This document shows, piece by piece, positions 8,539-17,252 of a stretch of 61,944 nt of DNA. The position numbers were made by a program, and so were the translations under genes. The DNA lies in NCBI GenBank assembly GCA_026415035.1, contig JAOAHX010000003.1, forward strand, positions 160,320-222,263. Direction: 5' to 3'. The notes beneath the pieces are model-generated. The model worked only from the letters and a program-made list of their open reading frames with translations, searched no databases and was not told the origin of the DNA. Position 1 is the first letter of the stretch. Every line of letters starts with the position of its first letter. Source of the stretch: Thermodesulfobacteriota bacterium (lineage in GTDB: Bacteria > Desulfobacterota > BSN033 > UBA1163).

Positions 8539-8559
8539 TGATAAATCAGAATTTTCTGA
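8539..8559. promoter_or_regulatory. Inverted repeats upstream of the AbrB-like gene, candidate operator
   Basis: Two short inverted repeats overlap here: TGAT-AA-ATCA at 8539-8548 and TCAGAA-TT-TTCTGA at 8546-8559. They lie 36-56 nt before the TTG start of the AbrB-like gene, where a promoter or operator is expected. Swapped-hairpin DNA-binding proteins are dimers and usually bind AT-rich inverted repeats, so autoregulation is plausible. The rest of the 281-nt divergent gap (8504-8784) is strikingly AT-rich, and I could not fit a convincing sigma-70 promoter in it. Confidence 0.4.
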
Positions 8560-8784
8560 ACAATCCCTTTTTAACGCATTTCTCCCTTTTTTTCAAGTCC
8601 ATTTTCGATCCAAGAAACTTGACAAATTGTACATTTTTGGTAAAAAAGGGTTATAAGAAGGGGGGAATTAGGCTGGGCCGTTTAAATTTCATTTTTAATT
8701 TCAAAAGGTTAGCTTTTTAAAAATCGGCATGCAAATTGCTTTTTAACCCCGTTTGAAAATAGAAAATCATATAAACCACCCTTT

Positions 8785-9642
8785 ATGGAAGAAACCCCTG
8801 GTCGTCTTTTAAAAAGAGAAAGGGAAGAGAGGAAAATCTCCTTAGAAAAGGTCTCCTTTCTCACCAAAATTAGGCGTGAATACCTTCACGCCCTCGAGGA
8901 AGACCGATATGATCAGCTGCCACCGCCTCTATATATCAGAGGGTATCTCAGGAGTTATGCAAGATGCCTCTCCCTTGATGAGAAAAAGGTATTGCTTCTT
9001 TACGAAGATCATTTGAAGAACCTTCTCCCTCCTCAACCCCTTCCTCCAGAACCTCCTTCTCCTCGTAGAAAGATTTCTTCCTTTCCCCTTGCCCTCTTCG
9101 GCCTTGCCGTCTTCCTCTCCTCTTCGCTAATCCTTCTCCACATCCTGTTTTGGAATTCGAGTGAAGAGCAGACAGCCCCCCCTCCCTTACCCTTCAAGCC
9201 TGTGACCGCAATCCACCGGGTAACACAGGAAAAGCCCCATGAAATTGCCCCTCCCATAGAGGAGGTCCCATTGAAAACCATGGAGAAGGTCAATCCCTTT
9301 CTTACGCAAACCCTCTTCGAAATAGTCGAGGCGGCCCTCGGAACGGAGATCGAAAGAAGGGACGAACACCAGTTCATCAAGGGGAAGGTCTCGGAATTTG
9401 CCTCGAACCATCAGAGGGGCTACTTCTTCACCAGGGTGAGGACCCCTTCCTCCGGAAAGATTGCCCATGTCTGGCTTTTTGAGGGGAAAGAATATCACCG
9501 GATTGAAATGGAGGTCCAACCTCCCACCTGGTCGGTCTTCAGTTATCTGACCTTCCGGCCCCAGCACGTCGGAAGCTGGACCGCGGAGGTGAGGGACGGA
9601 GATATCGTCCTGGCCAGCCTCAACTTCAAGGTCGTTCAGTAA
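8785..9642 (+). CDS. RodZ-like membrane HTH protein with C-terminal DUF2914 domain
   Basis: A 285-residue protein. Residues 1-80 form a RodZ-type helix-turn-helix (TPGRLLKREREERKISLEKV, then YIRGYLRSYARCLSLD). After a Pro-rich linker comes one transmembrane helix (about 97-120), then a Pro-rich periplasmic stretch, and a C-terminal DUF2914-like beta domain (about 195-285) with HVWLFEGKEYHRIEM and GSWTAEVRDGD. The architecture is like RodZ, which links MreB to the membrane, but the C-terminal domain differs from RodZ proper, so a shape role is only a guess. It is monocistronic and divergent from the hgc run. Confidence 0.8.
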   Translation: MEETPGRLLKREREERKISLEKVSFLTKIRREYLHALEEDRYDQLPPPLYIRGYLRSYARCLSLDEKKVLLLYEDHLKNLLPPQPLPPEPPSPRRKISSFPLALFGLAVFLSSSLILLHILFWNSSEEQTAPPPLPFKPVTAIHRVTQEKPHEIAPPIEEVPLKTMEKVNPFLTQTLFEIVEAALGTEIERRDEHQFIKGKVSEFASNHQRGYFFTRVRTPSSGKIAHVWLFEGKEYHRIEMEVQPPTWSVFSYLTFRPQHVGSWTAEVRDGDIVLASLNFKVVQ

Positions 9643-9665
9643 CCATTCCTTCCGAGGGATTCGAC

Positions 9666-10919
9666 TCAGGTCTCCAAAAGGATGAGGTCGGGGTCTTCGA
9701 GACGGGCGATGACGGTATTGAGGAATCGCGCGGCCTCCGCCCCATCCACAACCCTGTGATCGAAGGAGAGGGAAAGAGGAAGGAGCTTCCGGACGATTAT
9801 TTTCCCATTCCTCACCACCGGCACCTCCCTCATCTTCCCCACGCCGAGGATCGCCACTTCGGGGTGGTTGATGATGGGGGTTCCAAAAATCCCGCCCAAG
9901 GCACCGAAATTGGTGATGGTGAAGCTCCCCCCTTTAAGGTCGGCAAGGTCGATCGTCCGGTTCCTCGCTTTCTCCACGAGCTGGGTCAGCTCCTGGGCAA
10001 TCTGAAGGATCGACTTGTCCTTTGCATTCTTCACCACGGGGACCATCAGACCTTCCGGAGTATCGGTCGCGACCCCGATGTTGTAGTATTTCTTCAGGAC
10101 GATCTCCTCTTTTTCGTCGTCGAGGGTCGCATTGAGATAGGGGTGCTCCATCAAACCGGCGATCACCGCCTTTACGATAAAGGGAAGGAGGGTCAGTTTA
10201 ATCCCTTTTTTGTCGGCAACCTTTTTCTCCTTCTCCTTGATCTTCCACAGTTCGGTGATATCGGCCTCGTCGACCGTGGTGACGTGGGGGGCCGTATATT
10301 TCGATCTCACCATCGCCTTTGCGATGGAGCGTCGCACCCCCCTCAGGGGGATGCGCTCCACGTATCCGTAAAGGTCGTACTTCTTGACCTTGGTGACCTT
10401 TGGGATCTCTTCGGCGGGTTTGCCCAATCTGGCCGCATACTCGCGGACGTCCTTTTCGAGCACCCTTCCCTCAGGACCGGATCCCTTCACCTGATCGATA
10501 TCGATGCCTAACTCCTTTGCCAGCCCCCGAACCGCAGGCGTGGCCAGGGCATGTCCGCTCACGAAGGGCTTGGCGGGTTCAACCTTTGCAAGGGGTACAG
10601 CCGGCTCTTCAGGGGCCTCCTCAAGCTCGCCCACCACGCCCACAGACCTGGGCCTCTCAGGAGGCGCGGCAAGGGACTCCCCCTTCTCCCCGATGATGAC
10701 GATGACCTGTCCGACCTTCACGATCTCTTTCTCTCTGGCCAATATTTTGAGGATCACCCCTGTTCGGGGAGAAGGGAGTTCGGCGAGAGCCTTATCCGTT
10801 TCGACCTCCACCAAGGGCTGTCCCTCCACCACCTCATCTCCCTCCTTGACCAGCCAGCGGACGATTTCGCCCTCGGTCAAGCCTTCACCAATGTCGGGAA
10901 ATTTAAATTCGAAAGCCAT
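9666..10919 (-). CDS. 2-oxoacid dehydrogenase E2 (dihydrolipoamide acyltransferase)
   Basis: A 417-residue E2 core enzyme that transfers the acyl group from lipoate to CoA. Domains in order: one lipoyl domain (residues 1-78; lipoylated Lys43 in ETDKALAE), an Ala/Pro/Glu linker, a peripheral subunit-binding domain (about 117-155, ATPAVRGLAKELGID) and the catalytic domain with the active-site HRVVDG near residue 388. The order E1alpha-E1beta-E2 is that of pyruvate or branched-chain complexes. No E3 gene is nearby. The acyl substrate is not decided by sequence alone. Confidence 0.92.
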   Translation of the reverse strand: MAFEFKFPDIGEGLTEGEIVRWLVKEGDEVVEGQPLVEVETDKALAELPSPRTGVILKILAREKEIVKVGQVIVIIGEKGESLAAPPERPRSVGVVGELEEAPEEPAVPLAKVEPAKPFVSGHALATPAVRGLAKELGIDIDQVKGSGPEGRVLEKDVREYAARLGKPAEEIPKVTKVKKYDLYGYVERIPLRGVRRSIAKAMVRSKYTAPHVTTVDEADITELWKIKEKEKKVADKKGIKLTLLPFIVKAVIAGLMEHPYLNATLDDEKEEIVLKKYYNIGVATDTPEGLMVPVVKNAKDKSILQIAQELTQLVEKARNRTIDLADLKGGSFTITNFGALGGIFGTPIINHPEVAILGVGKMREVPVVRNGKIIVRKLLPLSLSFDHRVVDGAEAARFLNTVIARLEDPDLILLET

Positions 10920-10967
10920 CTCAGACCCCCTTTGGTCGATTCGAGGTTCAGTTTCGGTCTCCCCTTA

Positions 10968-11945
10968 TTAAAACGCCATCACCTTCTTCACGGCCATCAC
11001 GATCCTTTGGGGATTGGGAAGGTAGAAATGTTCGGCCTTGAGCAATGGAACGGGAATATCGAATCCGGTCACCCTTTCGATGGGGGCCTGGAGCGAGAGA
11101 AACGCCTTTTCGTTGATCAGGGCGATGATCTCTGCGCCAAGCCCGCAGGTCCTGGGCGCCTCGTGGACGATGACCGCCCTGCCTGTCTTCTTCACCGAGG
11201 TAATGATCGCCTCCACGTCCATGGGTGAAATCGTTCTGAGATCGATGATCTCGGGGTCGATGTGATCGCTTTTCAACACCTCCGAAGCGGTTACGACCTC
11301 CCGGACCATCGCCCCCCATGCCACGACCGTCACATCCCTGCCCTCCTGAACCAATCGGGCCTTCCCCAGGGGAATGGCATAATCCCCTTCGGGCACCTCC
11401 TCCCGAATCGCCCGATAGATTCGTTTCGGTTCAAGAAAGATGACAGGATCCGGATCACGAATCGACGAGAGGAGCAGGCCTTTGGCTTCGTAAGGGGTTG
11501 AGGGGATCACCACCTTGATCCCCGGCGTATGCGCCAGGATCGCCTCTGGGCTTTCCGAGTGATGCTCGGGCGCATGGATACCTGCACCATAGGGCACCCG
11601 GATGACAAGGGGACAGGAGAAACGCCCCCTCGAACGGTTACGAATCCTACCGATGTGGTTGGTGATCTGATCGAGACAGGGGTAGAGAAAGCCATCGAAC
11701 TGGATCTCGGCGATCGGCCTCAATCCATAAAGGGCCATTCCCATGGCGACGCCCACAATTCCAGACTCTGCCAGGGGTGTATCCACGACTCGCTCTTCGC
11801 CGAATCGTGCCTGAAGCCCGTCGGTCACCCGGAAGACCCCTCCCTCCCGGCCGACGTCTTCTCCAAGGATGACAATTCGATCATCCCTCTCCATCTCTTC
11901 CCGTAGGGCCAGGTTGATCGCCTCTACCATATTGAGTCTCGCCAT
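10968..11945 (-). CDS. 2-oxoacid dehydrogenase E1 component, beta subunit
   Basis: A 325-residue thiamine-pyrophosphate-dependent E1 beta subunit. Conserved blocks are IVILGEDVGREGGVFRVTDG, DTPLAESGIVGVAMGMA and VIVHEAPRTCGLGAEI. I start it at the ATG at 11945, preceded by AGGAAGAGGTG. The frame runs 15 codons further upstream, but that extension has no family similarity that I recognise. It lies between E1alpha and E2 in one operon, 48 nt before E2. It works as an alpha2beta2 tetramer with the E1alpha at 12127-13197. Confidence 0.92.
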   Translation of the reverse strand: MARLNMVEAINLALREEMERDDRIVILGEDVGREGGVFRVTDGLQARFGEERVVDTPLAESGIVGVAMGMALYGLRPIAEIQFDGFLYPCLDQITNHIGRIRNRSRGRFSCPLVIRVPYGAGIHAPEHHSESPEAILAHTPGIKVVIPSTPYEAKGLLLSSIRDPDPVIFLEPKRIYRAIREEVPEGDYAIPLGKARLVQEGRDVTVVAWGAMVREVVTASEVLKSDHIDPEIIDLRTISPMDVEAIITSVKKTGRAVIVHEAPRTCGLGAEIIALINEKAFLSLQAPIERVTGFDIPVPLLKAEHFYLPNPQRIVMAVKKVMAF

Positions 11946-12126
11946 ACCCGCACCTCTTCCTAAATTCACCTCGTTTGGCCACGTTGCCAAAAATTCAAGT
12001 CCTTCGTTTGGATCGATCTTTCCTTAAAAAGAAGGCCCCTCCCTCCTCCCCGCCTAAAAGGGGGATGAGGAAACAATTTACCCTCACGAAATTTGTAGGG
12101 CGGTTCTGAGGGGGAGCGATCCAGCT

Positions 12127-13197
12127 TCACAGAGTTCCTTTCAAATACGCCATCTGTTCTTTCAAAGCGGGCGTCATTTCGGCATAAACATATTTAAAAA
12201 TGTCCTCCACCTCGGGCGCTGGAATGGCCTCGGCCTCCTTGACGGCCTCATCGATCTCCTTCTTGGCCTCCTCGGTGATCCGGTTCTCAACCTCCTCGGT
12301 CCACAACCCCCTCTCCCTCAGATAGGACCGCAGCCTCACCAAAGGGTCGAGGGGCCTCCAGGGTTCGATCTCCTCTTCGCTCCGATATTTGGTCGGATCG
12401 TCTGCCGTGGTGTGGGGGCCGAACCGATAGGTGACGGCCTCGATCAGCGTCGGCCCTCCCCCTGAGCGGGCCTTCTCGACCGCCTCCTTCGTCACCGCAT
12501 AGACTGCGAAGAGGTCGTTTCCGTCCACCTGGATGCCATCCATCCCATAAGCGATCGCTTTCTGGGCGATCGTCTCAGAGGCGGTCTGAATTCTTCTCGG
12601 AACCGAAATGGCAAACTGGTTGTTCTGACAGAAGAAGAGGGTCGGCGTCTTGAAGACCCCTGCGAAGTTCATGGCCTCGTGAAAGTCGCCTTTTGACGTC
12701 GCCCCGTCTCCAAAATAGGCGATGGTCACGACCTTCTCTCGCCGGATCTTGGCCGCCCAGGCCGTTCCGACCGCGTGGAGGGGATGGGTCCCCACAGGGA
12801 TGGAGACGGGTAAGACGTTGACCCCCTCCGGGGCCTGGCTTCCCAACTCGTTCCCCATCCAGTAGAGGTAAATGGTTTTAAGAGGGACGCCCATCATCAA
12901 GGTCGCCCCGAGCTCTCTGAAGGCGGGAAAGACCCAGTCCTCTTTTTGAAAGAGGATTGCGCTTCCCACCTGGCAGGCCTCCTGGCCCCAGATGGGCGCG
13001 TAGGTCCCCATCCTCCCCTGCCGTTGAAGCATCAGCGCCCTCTGATCGGCCAGCCGTATGAAGACCATCTTCTGATACAGGGCGAAGACCTTCTCGTCGC
13101 TCAGAGGAGGTTCGGCGCCCGGCCGGAGGGTCCCATCCGGTTTAAGAATCTGAAACATCTCCCCCTTCAAAGGGTGGAACTCCTCGAAAAGCCCCAT
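12127..13197 (-). CDS. 2-oxoacid dehydrogenase E1 component, alpha subunit
   Basis: A 356-residue E1 alpha subunit that decarboxylates the 2-oxoacid using thiamine pyrophosphate. The TPP motif is clear: GDGATSKGD, then a spacer, then CQNNQFAIS. GPHTTADDPTKYR is the phosphorylation-loop-like segment. The N-terminal sequence (QILKPDGTLRP) resembles the PdhA type of Gram-positive and deltaproteobacterial pyruvate dehydrogenases, so pyruvate is the likeliest substrate; branched-chain 2-oxoacids remain possible. The gap to E1beta (11946-12126) contains no gene that I can see. Confidence 0.92.
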   Translation of the reverse strand: MGLFEEFHPLKGEMFQILKPDGTLRPGAEPPLSDEKVFALYQKMVFIRLADQRALMLQRQGRMGTYAPIWGQEACQVGSAILFQKEDWVFPAFRELGATLMMGVPLKTIYLYWMGNELGSQAPEGVNVLPVSIPVGTHPLHAVGTAWAAKIRREKVVTIAYFGDGATSKGDFHEAMNFAGVFKTPTLFFCQNNQFAISVPRRIQTASETIAQKAIAYGMDGIQVDGNDLFAVYAVTKEAVEKARSGGGPTLIEAVTYRFGPHTTADDPTKYRSEEEIEPWRPLDPLVRLRSYLRERGLWTEEVENRITEEAKKEIDEAVKEAEAIPAPEVEDIFKYVYAEMTPALKEQMAYLKGTL

Positions 13198-13278
13198 CTT
13201 CGACTCCCATCTTCTTTTTTCTAAAGCGGAATTTGCATTTTCAATCTGAAATTTTGAATTTGAGATGCTTCGTTTTCG

Positions 13279-13551
13279 TCATTCGGTCGCCCATCTCTTG
13301 AGCCGTTCGTAGTCCGCAGAGCCGCAGATCCACTTGCCCGTCTTTGTATTGTAAAAGAAGGGAACCCCGCCACAGCGGCCCTGATCGTACTGCTGCATCA
13401 GCCGGGCATTGGCCTCGTTGTGCCAGACCTCAAGCCTTGCCACCTTCACCCCTTCTTCTGCCTCCAGCCTCTCCACGAGAGGCTCCATCCGATGGCAATG
13501 GGGTCACTCCGCGCCGGTGAACTCTAAAAGATAGAACTCCTGCTTTGTCAT
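13279..13551 (-). CDS. Thioredoxin-like selenoprotein with U-P-H-C active site
   Basis: The frame from the ATG at 13551 (strong GGAGGAG ribosome binding site, ATGA overlap with the prenyltransferase stop) reaches TGA at 13504-13506 and continues without another stop to 13279, giving 90 residues with Sec16. The context E-F-T-G-A-E-U-P-H-C-H is the CxxC site of a thioredoxin-fold protein with the first Cys replaced. Further on are GGVPFFYNTKTGKWICG, with the family's cis-Pro after Val, and a helical end. A hairpin with a G-first loop follows the TGA. I infer a thiol-disulfide or peroxide-type redox role; partners are unknown. Reading only the part after the TGA would leave a domain without its active site. 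Confidence 0.85.
13466..13506 (-). promoter_or_regulatory. Putative bSECIS element of the thioredoxin-like selenoprotein
   Basis: On the minus strand the TGA (13506-13504) is followed after 19 nt by AGCCTCTC-GTG-GAGAGGCT, a perfect 8-bp stem with a three-base loop at 13474-13476. The loop begins with G and lies 28-30 nt after the TGA. This matches the usual bacterial SECIS geometry. The hairpin is entirely inside the coding sequence that follows the Sec codon. Confidence 0.8.
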
Positions 13552-14579
13552 ACCAACTCCTCCTTTCTCAAAGAGAATAAGGCGTCCAAGACCAATTTTG
13601 CAATGGGAAGGTAGAGGACCGCCAAGGTCAAACACGGAAGCAACGATGAGACGGGATCCTCCCTTTGGAAACCCACGACGGTATAGGCGACGATGAGGAG
13701 GATCGCCGTAAAATTGTGGGTACAGATCATCCCGAGGTTGGCAGGGGCCATCCTGGAAGGGTCCTGATAGGATCTCCTCAAAATAAAGATGGTCTTGAGG
13801 GCGATGGGAAGGGTCGATCCCGAGATCAGTCCCACCGGGGGGATCCACCCCAAAAGGATTCCCAGGAGGATAGCCCCGTAAGCCGAAAGAAGGCTCACGA
13901 TAAAGAGCTTGACCCCAACCTCCCGCCCGTACCTGGCAACCAGGTTCAACTTCCCAGCCCGCCGGTCATCGAGATAATCGGGGATCTCGTTGATCGTAAT
14001 CATCGAAAAGAGCATGATCCCGAGGGGAAGCGTCCCCCAGAAGGCCTCCCAGGAGATTTTCTGGGCCTGGACGTAGTAGGCGCCCAGGCCGATCCCAGGG
14101 CCGAAGCAGAGGAGCTGGGCGATCTCCCCAACCCCCCTGTATCCGAACCGTATCGGGGGAGCGGTGTAGAAGAAGGCACAGAAGAAGCCGAAGGCCAGAA
14201 GGAGATGGACGAAGGGGCCTCTTAAAAACCCAAGTAAAATTCCGATCCCGATGGCGAGAACATAGAAGGTGGCGAAGACATTGCGCATCCGATCGGGCAG
14301 GATGAGCCCCTTCGAGAGGGCCCCGCTCCCTCCGGAATAGGGGTTTCCATGGGTATCGAAGGCATCGACCAGGTGTTTGAAGTCGTAATAGTCATCGGTG
14401 AGGTTGAGGGCCAGATGATTCAGGAGGAGGCCGAGAAGGACCAAAAAGAAGTATTCGAGATAGAATTGGCGCTCGTAGACCCAGGCGATCAGGCTGCCTA
14501 AAATCCCGGGCATGAAGCTGGCCGACGTGTAATGAAAACGGAAGGCCTTCCACCAGACCTGCCAGCGACCAGGCCTCAT
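13548..14579 (-). CDS. UbiA-family prenyltransferase (MenA-like)
   Basis: A polytopic membrane protein of 343 residues with eight or nine helices. The first Asp-rich motif is NLTDDYYDFKHLVD, which binds Mg-prenyl diphosphate; the second is near NEIPDYLDDRRAGK. FDTHGNPYSGGSGALSKGL after the first motif resembles the MenA branch, which prenylates 1,4-dihydroxy-2-naphthoate, so menaquinone synthesis is the likeliest role. Other UbiA substrates cannot be excluded. The start is 1 nt after the DoxX stop, and the end overlaps the selenoprotein by ATGA. Confidence 0.88.
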   Translation of the reverse strand: MRPGRWQVWWKAFRFHYTSASFMPGILGSLIAWVYERQFYLEYFFLVLLGLLLNHLALNLTDDYYDFKHLVDAFDTHGNPYSGGSGALSKGLILPDRMRNVFATFYVLAIGIGILLGFLRGPFVHLLLAFGFFCAFFYTAPPIRFGYRGVGEIAQLLCFGPGIGLGAYYVQAQKISWEAFWGTLPLGIMLFSMITINEIPDYLDDRRAGKLNLVARYGREVGVKLFIVSLLSAYGAILLGILLGWIPPVGLISGSTLPIALKTIFILRRSYQDPSRMAPANLGMICTHNFTAILLIVAYTVVGFQREDPVSSLLPCLTLAVLYLPIAKLVLDALFSLRKEELV

Positions 14580-14580
14580 C

Positions 14581-14982
14581 TCAATTCCGCTTCTTTCGAA
14601 GGAAGTAGTCGAGGCTCAATCTCCCCGGCCCCATGGAGAGAAGGAGAAGGCAGCCTCCGAACATGCTCACGTTCTTCATGAACATGATCATCTGGATCCG
14701 GTCGCTGAAATTGGTATGAAAGATGAGGGTGGTGGGAACGAGAAAGATGAGGAGAAGAAGGGCTCCCAACCGGGTATAATAGCCTAAAATGGCGCAGAGG
14801 CTTCCCACCAATTCGAAGACGATGGCCCCGAAGAGGAAGAAATGGGGATAGGGCATGCCGAATTTGGCCATATACTGGGCCGTCCCCTCAAAATTTCCGA
14901 TCTTTCCGATCCCCGAGTTTAAAAAGATGACCACGAGGAGGATCCGCCCAGCCAGAGTGCCGAACGCCTTCAGCCATTCCAT
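14581..14982 (-). CDS. DoxX family membrane protein
   Basis: A four-helix inner-membrane protein of 133 residues. The family pattern is visible: GRILLVVIFLNSGIGKI in helix 1, FELVGSLCAILGYYTRLGAL in helix 2/3, and a charged C-terminus. DoxX proteins have been linked to thiosulfate:quinone oxidation and to redox or detoxification functions, but most members have no proven activity. Location next to a quinone prenyltransferase and a redox selenoprotein is compatible with a redox role; this is context only. Confidence 0.88.
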   Translation of the reverse strand: MEWLKAFGTLAGRILLVVIFLNSGIGKIGNFEGTAQYMAKFGMPYPHFFLFGAIVFELVGSLCAILGYYTRLGALLLLIFLVPTTLIFHTNFSDRIQMIMFMKNVSMFGGCLLLLSMGPGRLSLDYFLRKKRN

Positions 14983-15054
14983 GGGCCAACTCCTTTCCTC
15001 AAAAACCCGCCTGGGCTTCCTGAAACAGAAGGAGAATGGAAGGGGAGATGACGG

Positions 15055-15552
15055 TCAGAGGTCCAACCTCAAATCTCCGTGCTTCTTCACGTGTTCGACG
15101 AGCCCCCCGTCCTCTAAGATCCGCTTCATCACCGGAGGAATCGGGACGAAGGAGAGAGTTTGGTTCCGGGTGTGGTTAACGATCTTTCCCTCTTCAAGGA
15201 TCAGCTCGATCTCGTCTCCTTCGCTCAACCCTTCCGTGTCGCAGATCACGGCAGGAAGCCCGTTGTTGAAACAGTTCCGATAAAAGATCCGGGCGAAGCT
15301 TTTGGCAAGGACGGCCTGAATGCCGTTCATCTTGATGACGATGGCCGCATGTTCCCGGCTCGACCCCTGGCCAAAGTTCCGACCCGCGACGAGGAAATCG
15401 CCTGGCCTCACCTTTTCCACGAATCCTGGCCGTTCGTATTCGAAGAGATGTTTGGCCAGCTCGGGAAGGTTGGAACGGAGATAGAAATATCGTCCGGGGA
15501 TGATGTGGTCAGTGCTGATGCCATCGCCGAATTTCCAGACCCTTCCCCTCAT
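15055..15552 (-). CDS. leuD: 3-isopropylmalate/homoaconitase-type dehydratase, small subunit
   Basis: A 165-residue swivel-domain subunit of the LeuD family. The diagnostic blocks are GDGISTDHIIPGRYF near the N-terminus and GRNFGQGSSREHAAIVIK. It is the short archaeal/clostridial-type LeuD rather than the roughly 200-residue enterobacterial form, and starts 12 nt after LeuC. With LeuC it isomerises 2-isopropylmalate to 3-isopropylmalate. No leuA or leuB is adjacent, so relatives such as citramalate-pathway, homoaconitate or dimethylmaleate hydratases are possible. Confidence 0.88.
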   Translation of the reverse strand: MRGRVWKFGDGISTDHIIPGRYFYLRSNLPELAKHLFEYERPGFVEKVRPGDFLVAGRNFGQGSSREHAAIVIKMNGIQAVLAKSFARIFYRNCFNNGLPAVICDTEGLSEGDEIELILEEGKIVNHTRNQTLSFVPIPPVMKRILEDGGLVEHVKKHGDLRLDL

Positions 15553-15563
15553 GCTCTCCTCTC

Positions 15564-16817
15564 CTATAGGTACTTTCTCGGGTCGGCGATCTTCCCCTCG
15601 ATCGCGGTCGCTGCAGCCACGGCAGGTGATCCTAAATAGATGAAGGAATTCGGGCTCCCCATCCTCCCCTGAAAATTCCTCGGCTGGGTCGCCAGACAGA
15701 CCTCCCCGTCTCCCAGGACCCCTTCATGCAAACCCACGCAGGCCCCGCACCCGGCGGGCAGGACCATGGCCCCGGCCTCGAGCAGGGCCTGAAGGGTTCC
15801 GTCCTGGAGGGCCTCCATATAAACCCTTCTGGAGCCCGGAGTGACGATCATCCTCACCTTCGGGTGGATTCTCTTCCCCCTTAAAATCTTGGCCGCAATC
15901 TGGAGATCCTCCAGCCTTCCGTTGCAGGAGGTCCCGAGATAGACCTGGTCTACCTTCACCTCCCCGATCTCATCGATGGTCAGGGTATTGTCCACCTGAT
16001 GGGGACAGGCGATGGTGGGCTTCAACCGTTGCCCATCGATCTCGATGACCCGTTCATAATTGGCGTCTGGATCGGACGAAAGGGGTTTGAAATCTCCGGG
16101 CCTGCCCATCCTTAACAGCCAATCCCGGGTGACCTCGTCGGAAGGGAAGAGGCCGACCTTGGCTCCGGCCTCCACGGCCATGTTGGCGATGGTCATCCTT
16201 CCGGCCATGTCCAGTTGCCTGATCACATCGCCCTCAAATTCGAGGGCCTTATAGGTGGCACCGGCCGCTCCGATTTTGCCGATGAGGTGGAGGATGATAT
16301 CCTTGCCAAAGACCCCTTCGGGAAGCTTCCCCGTCACCACCACTCGAAACGTTTCAGGCACCCTCAACCACACCTTTCCCGTCGCCATCGCCACGGCTGC
16401 ATCGGTCGAACCGACGCCGGTGGCAAACGCTCCCAAGGCCCCACCGGTGCAGGTGTGCGAATCGGCCCCGATCACAACATCCCCTGGCTTCACCTCCGTC
16501 TCCGCAACGACCTGGTGGGAAATCCCGTTTCCCACCTCGGAGATGCGGCAACCTGTCTTTTCTGCGAATCCTCTCAGGAAATTATGATCGTTGCTCAGCT
16601 CGAACCTCGGGCTGGGGGCGGCGTGGTCCAGAAAGAAAAAGGTTTTGGGAGGGTTGAACACCCTTTGGAAGCCCATCTCCTCGATCTTTCGTACGGCGAG
16701 AGGACCGGTTCCGTCCTGGGCATAGACGAGATCGGCCCGGACGATCACGATCTGGCCGGGCTTGACTTCCCGACCCGCATGCTCGCTAAGAATCTTCTCC
16801 GCCAAGGTCCTTCCCAT
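15564..16817 (-). CDS. leuC: 3-isopropylmalate/homoaconitase-type dehydratase, large subunit
   Basis: A 417-residue [4Fe-4S] enzyme of the aconitase superfamily, short LeuC/HacA type. Iron-sulfur ligands are visible in GTSCNGRLEDLQ and in PAGCGACVGLHEG; GADSHTCTGGALGAFATGVGSTD is the substrate-loop region. It pairs with the LeuD just downstream. It is divergent from the Hsp20-like gene at 16934. Leucine biosynthesis is the default role, but see LeuD for alternatives. Confidence 0.9.
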   Translation of the reverse strand: MGRTLAEKILSEHAGREVKPGQIVIVRADLVYAQDGTGPLAVRKIEEMGFQRVFNPPKTFFFLDHAAPSPRFELSNDHNFLRGFAEKTGCRISEVGNGISHQVVAETEVKPGDVVIGADSHTCTGGALGAFATGVGSTDAAVAMATGKVWLRVPETFRVVVTGKLPEGVFGKDIILHLIGKIGAAGATYKALEFEGDVIRQLDMAGRMTIANMAVEAGAKVGLFPSDEVTRDWLLRMGRPGDFKPLSSDPDANYERVIEIDGQRLKPTIACPHQVDNTLTIDEIGEVKVDQVYLGTSCNGRLEDLQIAAKILRGKRIHPKVRMIVTPGSRRVYMEALQDGTLQALLEAGAMVLPAGCGACVGLHEGVLGDGEVCLATQPRNFQGRMGSPNSFIYLGSPAVAAATAIEGKIADPRKYL

Positions 16818-16877
16818 AGCAATCGCCTCTACCCATCGCTTTTAAAATCTATAGCATAAAACCGGAAGGGTTTCACC

Positions 16878-16906
16878 TTGAATTTTCGTGATGCCGTTTC
16901 TATATT
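16878..16906 (+). promoter_or_regulatory. Sigma-70-type promoter of the Hsp20-like gene
   Basis: TTGAAT (16878-16883), a spacer of exactly 17 nt, then TATATT (16901-16906). The transcription start would be near 16913, about 20 nt before the ATG at 16934, with AAGGAGG between them. This is one of the better promoter matches in the window. Confidence 0.6.
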
Positions 16907-16933
16907 TAAGGTGTAGAGAAAGGAGGTGCTCTT

Positions 16934-17233
16934 ATGAACGAGAAAAGACAATTTACACCCTGCGCCTGCTTCTCTCACGACGACAAAGCCGGTCGTCTTA
17001 AGATTGAACTGGAACTTCCGGGGGCGAGAAAGGAGAGTATCTCCCTGGATATGCGAAAGGATAGTTTCTGCGTCACGGCCCCCAGAGGCGATGACGTCGA
17101 GTACGCAGGTTGCTACATGCTGGCCCATGAGATCCACCCGGATAAGGCCGAAGCCAAATTCGAAAACGGCCTCCTGAGGATCTATGCCCCTCTGAAGGAC
17201 TGGGAGTACAAGGTGAGCATCCCGGTTCAATAA
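16934..17233 (+). CDS. Small Hsp20/alpha-crystallin-like protein
   Basis: A 99-residue protein that consists almost entirely of an alpha-crystallin-like beta sandwich: LKIELELPGARKESISLDM, then HEIHPDKAEAKFENGLLRIYAPL, the usual ACD strand order with the xxNGLLxI signature. It lacks a long N-terminal arm and the C-terminal I-x-I extension of most Hsp20 chaperones, so it may not form large oligomers. The N-terminus has a CAC pair. It is monocistronic, with its own promoter and a hairpin terminator. Confidence 0.75.
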   Translation: MNEKRQFTPCACFSHDDKAGRLKIELELPGARKESISLDMRKDSFCVTAPRGDDVEYAGCYMLAHEIHPDKAEAKFENGLLRIYAPLKDWEYKVSIPVQ

Positions 17234-17252
17234 CCTCGGGGGTTTTCCGTTG

